From DASRAJ01 sp039920305 (GTDB taxonomy: Bacteria; Bacteroidota; Bacteroidia; Chitinophagales; UBA10324): a stretch of DNA of 11,927 bases. The notes under the pieces are model-generated. The model made no database searches, was not told the origin of the DNA, and saw only the letters and a program-made list of their open reading frames with translations. This document shows, one piece after another, positions 1 through 6,372 of this stretch (the first letter of the stretch is position 1; every line of letters begins with the position of its first letter). The stretch lies in the NCBI GenBank assembly GCA_039920305.1, contig JBDSEA010000223.1, forward strand, positions 1 to 11,927, read 5' to 3'. The translations under genes and the position numbers were made by a program.

Positions 1-2672
1 GTCCTGACTGTAATGAGATAGATCCCTGAAGGTAAATCCTCAACCGAAAGTATGAGAGAGCTATCGCTAAATTTTACTGTGGCTTGCTTTATTACTTTTC
101 CACTGATGGTGGCAATTGAAATCACAGCATCATCATTCAAAAACGATGGATCGGTAATAATGAGTTGATTTGATGCCGGATTCGGATAAACTTTAAGAGT
201 TGCTGAAGTTGCTATTTCATTTACCGGCAACGCAGCATCGCTTTTCAAACGTACTATATAAAAATCGGTATAGTTTTCCGTCGCCATAAGAATTTTTCCA
301 TCCGTTTGTAAACGAACTAAATGCTGGTTAGCCCCGGCAATCATAGGTCCTGTAAAAGCAGCAATTCCATTTATACCAAAAGGCAAATCAGGGGAACCGT
401 CATTCAGATACCGCACTACTTCCACATCCAGGTTAGATGTTCCGTTGCAGGCAAGAATTTTATCATCTGGTTGAAGCTGGCATCCGATTACGCCGTAGTT
501 AAGAAATGAGAGATCGAGATATCCGTTGTTGGCAAAAGCACTATCTATTATTCCATCTTCATTAAAACGAAGCATACCATGAGTGTAAGGTCCATAATTA
601 AAATATAGGAGCGCAAGCATCTTGTTATCGCTTTGAAGCAACAATTGGAGAGCGTTTCCATCTAAGGAAAGTGTTTCAATTCCGATAAAGTTGAAAGTCG
701 TATCAAGCAAACCATTAGAAAGTAATCGAGAAATTTTTGTATATCCATTCGGATAAATAAACTCACCATAAAGGCAGTCAATTTTATCATCGTCTCGAAC
801 ATTAATTAATAAAGGCGATGCTTTGCCACTTAGCCAATCAAAGTTTTGCAATCCGTTGGCAGCAAAAGTGGAATCAATACTTCCATCTGCATTAAGTCGT
901 TCTAAAAACACATAGGTATAGGTGCCGTATGGAAATCCAAGATCGTGACTTCGGTATCCGGCAAACAACAGTTTGCCATCAGACTGCAATTTAAAATCAG
1001 TACAGGAAATTGGATCTTCTCCTTGATCAGGAAAATTAAGACGCAGGAAACCTCCTTCGCTAAAAGAAGTATCAGGATTTCCTTCTAAATCCAGTTTGTG
1101 AAGAAGCACTCCAACAGGACCTTCAAAATCAACAAGATCTTCATCACCTAATATCATTCTAACAGTGTTTTGAGCAACAAAGGTGTTTGTTGCGTTAGTA
1201 GCGAGAATCGCAGTGCCGGTTTCCAGGCTTTGGTTAGGCACATAATATCCATTCACACCGTAGCTAGAATCAAGTGTGCCGGTAGGATCAAGGCGGAAAT
1301 AAAGTAGTTGGGTAGCGATAGTTCCGGCACAGAGAATTTTTCCTTCCATCATCAAGGGGATAAAATCCTGAAACTGATCGGCAGAATAAATACTATCAAC
1401 AGTCGAAAATGATACTGTGCCGTTGTTTGCAAATGAAGTATCCACCAGCCCATCAGAAAGAAACCCGGAAACACTTACTAAGTTATTTCCATTTTCAAAG
1501 CCGGTTCCGCAAAGAAGAATCTTTTCATCGGTTGTTCTTACAGCGTTTACCTGAATTGACTTGCCGCAGTCAAAGGTTTTTCCTGCTGTGCCATTTATGC
1601 CGAAGCTATTGTCGAGATAACCATCATTCAATACATGATACAATACCGGCTGATACACCAGGCCATTGAAAATTTCACCACCCACTATTGCCGTTGAATC
1701 TGAACCGGCAAAAGCAAACCATGCAAAGTTATTTTCGCTGCCGGTGTACAGGGTATCAATTCCGCTGGTGCCAAAAGAATTATCGGGCGAGCCATCAGGC
1801 AGCAGCTTCCAGCACAGCATGCTGCTTTGAGTTTCCGTTTCAACATGACCAGCTATAAAAATTTTTCCATCTGCGAAGGTCTGCACATCTTGTCCTGCCC
1901 TGAGGCCGTCGCCCGTAAAGGTTGAGTAGCCAATGTTGTTGAATGTGGGATCAAGGCTGCCATTGGTATTGAACCGCGCGACAAACATGTTTCCGTCTGC
2001 CGTTCCCGTTGCCAGCAGCTTTCCATCCGGCTGCTGATGCAATGCAAATACATAACTGTTCGGGAGATTGATCAGGGAGCTGCTGCCAGTAATATTAAAG
2101 GAAGTATCCGGAGTGCCATCTGCATTGAATCGCTCTACCGTCGCAACTAAATTACTATTCTCCCCTGCCACTGCTATTTTACCATCTGCCTGAATGATCA
2201 GGGCACGATTCACTTTATACAATCCGGTTGTTGCTACACCATCAAATCCAAATGTGGTATCAGGCAGTCCGTTTTCTAAGAAGCGGTACACTCCGATGAA
2301 AGAATAAAAATAGGTATCATCAGAACCCAGGAGCACAATTCGATTCATGCTATCCACCTCAATGGCTTTTGATGTTACATAGATGCTTACGGGAACAGGA
2401 AGCTTGCCATTATTGCCGAAAGTGCTATCCAATGTTCCATCTGAGTTTAACTTTATCAGGTAGTTTCCAATATAGTAGTCTGAAGAGAGCAGAAGAATTT
2501 TTCCGTCAGTAGTGAGGGCAATATCTCTCGCCTGGTCTGCAGCAAAGTAGGGATGGAGATTTACTTCTCCTCCAACACCGAAAGCCGGATCGAGTGTGCC
2601 CGGCTGGGCAGAAGCAATTTTTACTGAAAAAAGAACGAGGCAGAGAAAGAAAATAATCAGGATGGTTTTCAT
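1..2672 (-). CDS. Secreted delta-60 repeat protein with T9SS type A sorting domain (3' end cut by window edge)
   Basis: The frame is open without interruption for 890 residues from ATG at 2672 to the window edge. Residues 1-22 form a signal peptide (lysine at position 2, hydrophobic core, cleavage near ASA-Q). Fourteen copies of the delta-60 signature, of the form (L/P)D-x-(S/T)-F-x-x-x-G, start near residues 27, 81, 137, 188, 240, 296, 353, 410, 467, 533, 599, 656, 709 and 761. They are often preceded by a DGK(I/L) strand, which suggests a beta-propeller-like fold. Residues 826-890 match a T9SS type A C-terminal domain: LKVYPNPASN, then SGKV, then LPSGIYLITVR. Only about 5-15 residues should be missing. 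Known for the families: T9SS cargo is exported by Sec and released or anchored at the cell surface; delta-60 proteins have no defined enzymatic activity. It lies 89 bases downstream of nuoM on the same strand but is unrelated to complex I. Function unknown. Confidence 0.93.
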   Translation of the reverse strand, partial: MKTILIIFFLCLVLFSVKIASAQPGTLDPAFGVGGEVNLHPYFAADQARDIALTTDGKILLLSSDYYIGNYLIKLNSDGTLDSTFGNNGKLPVPVSIYVTSKAIEVDSMNRIVLLGSDDTYFYSFIGVYRFLENGLPDTTFGFDGVATTGLYKVNRALIIQADGKIAVAGENSNLVATVERFNADGTPDTSFNITGSSSLINLPNSYVFALHQQPDGKLLATGTADGNMFVARFNTNGSLDPTFNNIGYSTFTGDGLRAGQDVQTFADGKIFIAGHVETETQSSMLCWKLLPDGSPDNSFGTSGIDTLYTGSENNFAWFAFAGSDSTAIVGGEIFNGLVYQPVLYHVLNDGYLDNSFGINGTAGKTFDCGKSIQVNAVRTTDEKILLCGTGFENGNNLVSVSGFLSDGLVDTSFANNGTVSFSTVDSIYSADQFQDFIPLMMEGKILCAGTIATQLLYFRLDPTGTLDSSYGVNGYYVPNQSLETGTAILATNATNTFVAQNTVRMILGDEDLVDFEGPVGVLLHKLDLEGNPDTSFSEGGFLRLNFPDQGEDPISCTDFKLQSDGKLLFAGYRSHDLGFPYGTYTYVFLERLNADGSIDSTFAANGLQNFDWLSGKASPLLINVRDDDKIDCLYGEFIYPNGYTKISRLLSNGLLDTTFNFIGIETLSLDGNALQLLLQSDNKMLALLYFNYGPYTHGMLRFNEDGIIDSAFANNGYLDLSFLNYGVIGCQLQPDDKILACNGTSNLDVEVVRYLNDGSPDLPFGINGIAAFTGPMIAGANQHLVRLQTDGKILMATENYTDFYIVRLKSDAALPVNEIATSATLKVYPNPASNQLIITDPSFLNDDAVISIATISGKVIKQATVKFSDSSLILSVEDLPSGIYLITVR
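360..2594 (-). repeat. Protein-level delta-60 repeat array, 14 copies
   Basis: The region codes for residues 27 to about 771 of the secreted protein. Spacing between successive D-x-(S/T)-F signatures is 51-66 residues, mostly 52-57. The copies differ so much at DNA level that no nucleotide tandem repeat is visible, so the array is old and held by protein structure, not freshly expanded. Two signatures have drifted: tyrosine replaces phenylalanine near residue 471, and the copy near 761 reads PDLPFG. Confidence 0.85.
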
Positions 2673-2681
2673 AAGGCATTC

Positions 2682-2696
2682 TTCGAAGTCTTCGAA
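2682..2696. promoter_or_regulatory. 15-base palindrome just before the delta-60 gene start
   Basis: TTCGAAG and CTTCGAA form a perfect 7+7 inverted repeat around one central base, ending 10 bases upstream of the ATG at 2672. It lies where a ribosome binding site would be. It could be an operator for a dimeric regulator or a small mRNA hairpin affecting initiation. TTCGAA is itself palindromic, so each arm is also a half-size dyad. Its function is inference; the symmetry is seen directly. Confidence 0.4.
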
Positions 2697-2761
2697 AGTA
2701 AGAAATTAAGAATTGGTAAACACTGCACCATAAAAAGTAAAAGATGTAATCCGGCAACACG

Positions 2762-4234
2762 TCATTGTGACGCAGAAGTTAGAGCGGTTTGATGAAATAC
2801 TTCCAATATCGAATCGACTGATGCCTGCGAAATATTCAGAAGCACGTTCGGATAGACACCAATTGCAATTATGAGAACACACAGCGGGATTAAAATCCGG
2901 ATTTCATTACCTGAAACATCTCCGCCATCCATTGTAAAAGTTTTTGCCTCACCAAGAAAAACATTTCTATACAGCCGAAGCATGTATGCAGCGCCGAAGA
3001 TGAGTGTTAACCCTGCAACTGCCGCAAACCAGGGATTGTGATCATACAATCCGTTGAGCAATAAAAACTCTCCGATAAAACCATTTGTAAGAGGCAGCCC
3101 CACACTTCCGAGCAGCACGATGAGTACCATCCAGCTAAACCGCTTCATTTGTCCGGCAACACCGCTAAGGTCTTCCATCCACCTCGTGCCATATCTTCTC
3201 TCTAAAATATCAATGATGAAAAACAGAGCCACCACGTTCACTCCGTGATTGAACATCTGGATCACAGCACCCTGAACTCCGGAAGCAGTAGCAGTAAGCG
3301 TTCCCGCGGCAATCAATCCTACATGGGCAAACGAGGAATATGCAATCAATCTTTTCAAATCGTTTTGCCTGAGTGCAATCAGCGAAGCATACACAATTCC
3401 GATGATGCACATGATCATTGCAATATTTCCCCATTGCGCAACCGCATCCGGCGTAATGGGAAGAATGAAACGAATCATTCCATAAATCCCCATCTTCAGC
3501 ATGATGCCTGCAAGCAACATTGTTCCTGCAACAGGAGAAACCGTGTAAGTATCAGGTTGCCAGGTGTGAAAAGGAAATATTGGAATCTTGACGGCGAATG
3601 CAAGAAAGAATGCCCAGAAGATCCAGGCTTGCTCAGCTCCGGTTAGCTGAAGATGGTAGAATGCAGTGATGTCAAATGTATGCGGGTAAGGAGTTTTGAA
3701 GTAAAGAAAAATGATTGCGATGAGCATGAATAAGCTTCCCGCCAGTGTGTAGATGAAAAATTTCATTGTGATGGGAATACTTTTTTCCCCGCCCCACATC
3801 GCACAGATGAAGTAAACCGGCACAAGGGTGAGTTCATAAAAGACATAGAAGAGAAAAGCATCTTTAGCCATGAAGACTCCGAATAATCCTGCCTGCATTA
3901 AAAGCATCAGCGCGTAAAAGGATTTTGGATTTCGGATTGAGGATTGCGGACTTGCTGCAAGGATGAAAGGATAAAGAAGTGCTGTGAGGAGAATCAGAAC
4001 CATCGAAATTCCATCTGCACCGATATTGAAATGAATTCCTAAAGCGGCAACCCAGGGAATATCAAATGACAAATGCTTGCCTTCGTCAAAAGAAAACTCA
4101 TAATAATTATTGAGGCACCAGATTAAGCTGATGACGGAAGAGATGAAGGCAAGCATTCTGCTCCTTGTGCCATCCATCATCAGCACAATTAATATTGAGA
4201 TTAGCGGAACAGCAATAAGGATTGCAGAGAACAT
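2762..4234 (-). CDS. nuoM: NADH-quinone oxidoreductase subunit M
   Basis: NuoM is one of the antiporter-like membrane subunits of respiratory complex I and couples electron transfer from NADH to quinone to proton translocation across the inner membrane. The 490-residue product is close to the usual length of about 500 and is almost entirely transmembrane. Residues expected for proton transfer are present: Glu134 in FYELTLVP, Lys216 in AVKIPIFPFHTW, Lys247 in AGIMLKMGIYG, His330 in QMFNHGV and Glu389 in GFIGEF. The PFHTWQPDTYTVSP stretch and the ALRQNDLKRLIAYSS stretch are typical of NuoM and separate it from NuoL and NuoN. The ATG at 4234 overlaps the nuoL stop codon by one base (TGATG), which implies translational coupling. 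Oddities: a GGATT-type heptanucleotide array sits inside the gene at 3920-3954 (residues about 94-105), and no nuoN follows. Confidence 0.97.
   Translation of the reverse strand: MFSAILIAVPLISILIVLMMDGTRSRMLAFISSVISLIWCLNNYYEFSFDEGKHLSFDIPWVAALGIHFNIGADGISMVLILLTALLYPFILAASPQSSIRNPKSFYALMLLMQAGLFGVFMAKDAFLFYVFYELTLVPVYFICAMWGGEKSIPITMKFFIYTLAGSLFMLIAIIFLYFKTPYPHTFDITAFYHLQLTGAEQAWIFWAFFLAFAVKIPIFPFHTWQPDTYTVSPVAGTMLLAGIMLKMGIYGMIRFILPITPDAVAQWGNIAMIMCIIGIVYASLIALRQNDLKRLIAYSSFAHVGLIAAGTLTATASGVQGAVIQMFNHGVNVVALFFIIDILERRYGTRWMEDLSGVAGQMKRFSWMVLIVLLGSVGLPLTNGFIGEFLLLNGLYDHNPWFAAVAGLTLIFGAAYMLRLYRNVFLGEAKTFTMDGGDVSGNEIRILIPLCVLIIAIGVYPNVLLNISQASVDSILEVFHQTALTSASQ
3920..3954. repeat. Heptanucleotide GGATTNN tandem array inside nuoM
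   Basis: Five consecutive 7-base units on the plus strand read GGATTTT, GGATTTC, GGATTGA, GGATTGC and GGACTTG. A 7-base period does not fit codon structure, so this is a DNA-level repeat and not a protein repeat. On the coding strand it encodes the short hydrophilic loop SPQSSIRNPKS between two membrane helices of NuoM, where sequence constraint should be low. The reading frame is intact. Confidence 0.7.
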
Positions 4235-6147
4235 CAGAACATATTCAATTTACTCAAGCCAAAAATCAATATCAGTACAATTCCCGCAACCATCGCCAGC
4301 ACATAAAACCCGATGTTTCCTGTTTGCAGCTTCCGCAGTTGTGTGCTCATCCAGACGGTAGCGCCACCCATTCCATTCACTGCGCCATCAATCACATTCT
4401 TCTCCATTTTATCATGAAAGTAATCACCAAGAAATTCCAATGGCTTAACGATCACCCGGTCATAGAACTCATCAACATAAAATTTATGGAGAGAAATCTT
4501 GTACCAGAAAGGAAGCGCATCTTCATTCAGAGAGATTGCAACTTTATGTTCTGCATAGCGCCTGTAAGTGAACCAAATGATCAGGGCAAGTCCGATGAGG
4601 GTGGCAATGATCACTTCAATTTCCAGATTAGTGGATTCAAAAGGGGAAGTGAGCCTTGTGTTCTGAGCAAATACAGGTGCAAGATATTCCCTCAGCCACT
4701 GATGAGCGCCGAATAATGCAGGCATTTCCACAAATCCCGCAATGGCAGCAAGCACTGCAAGAATAATAAGTGGAATAGTCATCACCTTCGGGGATTCATG
4801 CAGGTGCTGCTGCTGATGATGACTTCCACGAAATTCCCCATAAAAGGTCATAAACAGCAACCGAAACATGTAAACGGCAGTGAGTGCTGAAGTGATGGAG
4901 AGTACCCAGAAAATTACAGGTGAATTCCCATATGATTCAACAAGGATTTCATCTTTTGAAAAGAAGCCTGCAAAGGGTGGAAAACCGCTGATGGCAAGGG
5001 TTGCAATCCCCATGGTCCAGAATGTTGTTGGAAGGAATTTTTTCAAGCCTCCCATTTCACGCATGTTTTGCTTGCCGCTCATGGCATGTATTACACTTCC
5101 GGCACCCAAAAACAAGAGTGCTTTAAAGAAAGCATGCGTCATCAAATGAAAAATACCACTGTCATAGGCTGATGACCCTTCCGCTACGAACATATAGCCA
5201 AGCTGACTTACTGTAGAATACGCCAGAACTTTTTTAATGTCGTTTTGAGTGATAGCTATCATGGCTGCGAGCAATGCAGTAGAAGCACCTACGATGGTTA
5301 CAATTTCCAGTGTGAAAGGCGCAAGTGAATACAGGACGTTAGAGCTGGCAACCATGTATACGCCTGCAGTTACCATGGTGGCAGCGTGAATGAGTGCGCT
5401 CACAGGTGTAGGGCCTGCCATGGCATCAGGAAGCCATGTATAAAGCGGAATTTGTGCACTTTTTCCAATAGCACCAATAAAGAGCAGTAAGGTGATTGCA
5501 ACTATTGCTTTATCATTGGAAATGAAAGTAGCGGCGCCTGAAAAAATGGTATCAAAATCAGAACTGCCAAAGGTGAGGAACAAAAGAAATACGCCAAGGA
5601 TGAAACCGACATCACCGATCCGATTCATGATGAATGCCTTGTTCGCTGCGGCGGAAAAGTCTCTGTTTTTCCACCAGAATCCAATCAGCAGGAATGAGCA
5701 CAATCCAACTCCCTCCCATCCGATAAACATCATCACGTAATTGCCTCCCATTACGAGGATCAGCATAAAAAAAATGAATAAGTTAAGGAATGCGAAGAAT
5801 TTCCCAAACCCGGCATCTGCATCCATATAACCAACTGAATAAAGATGAATGAGAAATCCTACGCCTGTCACAATCAGAAGCATCAGGATGGTAAGGTGAT
5901 CTATGAAAAAGCTAAAGCCAACGTCTATATTCCCAGCTGTAATCCAGTCAAAGAGAATTATTTTCTGGCTTTCGAAATTTTCTGATAGCGATTGGGAAAA
6001 CAGAACAGCAGAAATCAAAAAAGAAACGAGAACACTGCCACAACCGGTCAGACTCACCATCTTTTTCGAAATTCCCGGAAATCCCAATCCGTTGATCAAA
6101 AATCCAAGAAGTGGAAAAAGAGGAATAAGGGACGTGAGGATAGACAT
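4234..6147 (-). CDS. nuoL: NADH-quinone oxidoreductase subunit L
   Basis: NuoL is the distal proton-pumping, antiporter-like subunit of complex I, with the long lateral helix that runs along the membrane arm. The 637-residue product has the family landmarks: Glu145 in GWEGVGLCS, Asp179 in RIGDVG, Lys229 in GKSAQIPLYTWLPDAMAGPT, His254 in SALIHAATM, His334 and His338 in FHLMTHAFFK, Lys342, and the FFSKDE turn at 395-400. Residues about 545-610 supply the amphipathic lateral helix and 611-632 the terminal membrane anchor, so this is a true NuoL and not an Mrp-type or hydrogenase-type relative. I chose the ATG at 6147 because the product then begins MSILTSLIPLFPLLGF, as the family does. Longer starts at 6195 (ATG) and 6204 (TTG) add a polar stretch with no family counterpart. 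No nuoK precedes it. Confidence 0.96.
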   Translation of the reverse strand: MSILTSLIPLFPLLGFLINGLGFPGISKKMVSLTGCGSVLVSFLISAVLFSQSLSENFESQKIILFDWITAGNIDVGFSFFIDHLTILMLLIVTGVGFLIHLYSVGYMDADAGFGKFFAFLNLFIFFMLILVMGGNYVMMFIGWEGVGLCSFLLIGFWWKNRDFSAAANKAFIMNRIGDVGFILGVFLLFLTFGSSDFDTIFSGAATFISNDKAIVAITLLLFIGAIGKSAQIPLYTWLPDAMAGPTPVSALIHAATMVTAGVYMVASSNVLYSLAPFTLEIVTIVGASTALLAAMIAITQNDIKKVLAYSTVSQLGYMFVAEGSSAYDSGIFHLMTHAFFKALLFLGAGSVIHAMSGKQNMREMGGLKKFLPTTFWTMGIATLAISGFPPFAGFFSKDEILVESYGNSPVIFWVLSITSALTAVYMFRLLFMTFYGEFRGSHHQQQHLHESPKVMTIPLIILAVLAAIAGFVEMPALFGAHQWLREYLAPVFAQNTRLTSPFESTNLEIEVIIATLIGLALIIWFTYRRYAEHKVAISLNEDALPFWYKISLHKFYVDEFYDRVIVKPLEFLGDYFHDKMEKNVIDGAVNGMGGATVWMSTQLRKLQTGNIGFYVLAMVAGIVLILIFGLSKLNMF

Positions 6148-6372
6148 ACGAGAGGACGTAAAAATAATTATTCGAACAGGATTGAAAACTCTCATTTTTT
6201 GCAATGCGGGAGTTTTTAATTCATTTTGAAGGCGAAACCATTTATCTGATAATTTGCTAATTAACTTGGTAACATAATTGTAAAGATTTCGTATGCCATG
6301 TCACCTCCGTTTTCTTGCGGTTTCTGTTGTGACAATAAAGAGTAAATTGATTCATTAGTCAAATTTTTAAGA
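6148..6372. promoter_or_regulatory. Divergent intergenic region between nuoL and the repeat protein
   Basis: This 225-base AT-rich spacer must hold the promoter for nuoL-nuoM (minus) and that for the plus-strand surface protein. I could not assign a confident Bacteroidota promoter (consensus TTTG, about 19 bases, TAnnTTTG) on either strand. TAAATTGA at about 6343-6350 is only a weak -7 candidate for the plus-strand gene. A 6-base inverted repeat, TGTCAC at 6299-6304 and GTGACA at 6329-6334, lies in the middle. The nuoL frame is open without a stop back to 6304, but only the ATG at 6195 and the TTG at 6204 offer longer starts. Confidence 0.5.
6261..6308 (-). promoter_or_regulatory. Possible leader peptide with strong Shine-Dalgarno sequence upstream of nuoL
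   Basis: On the minus strand, bases 6308-6301 read GGAGGTGA, an 8-base match to the complement of the conserved 16S rRNA 3' end (TCACCTCC). An ATG follows at 6299, four bases after GGAGG, and opens a 12-codon frame, MAYEIFTIMLPS, that stops at 6261, about 113 bases before the nuoL ATG. The arms TGTCAC and GTGACA (6334-6329 and 6304-6299), plus a CCG/CGG inner pair, could fold the leader so that this ribosome site and ATG are partly paired. Strong Shine-Dalgarno sequences are unusual in Bacteroidota. The frame is very short and could be chance. Confidence 0.3.

Noticed and set aside
2506..2760. 84-codon minus-strand frame covering the spacer between nuoM and the delta-60 gene
   Set aside because: It overlaps the signal-peptide region of the delta-60 gene in another frame, and its product shows no domain or credible signal peptide.
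2760..2772. CGTCA-TTG-TGACG dyad at the nuoM stop codon
   Set aside because: The 5-base stem with a 3-base loop has no following U tract, and most of it is constrained coding sequence.
3245..3646. 133-codon open frame on the plus strand
   Set aside because: It lies wholly antisense to nuoM, whose coding evidence is strong; the translation is low complexity in Ser, Asn and His with no recognisable domain.
4222..4716. 164-codon open frame on the plus strand across the nuoL-nuoM junction
   Set aside because: It is antisense to two certain genes, has no recognisable motif, and is a typical shadow frame.
4804..4835. Histidine/glutamine-rich stretch in NuoL (residues about 443-450)
   Set aside because: A His-rich cytoplasmic loop before an HESP motif is, as I recall, common in Bacteroidota NuoL and not a special metal site.
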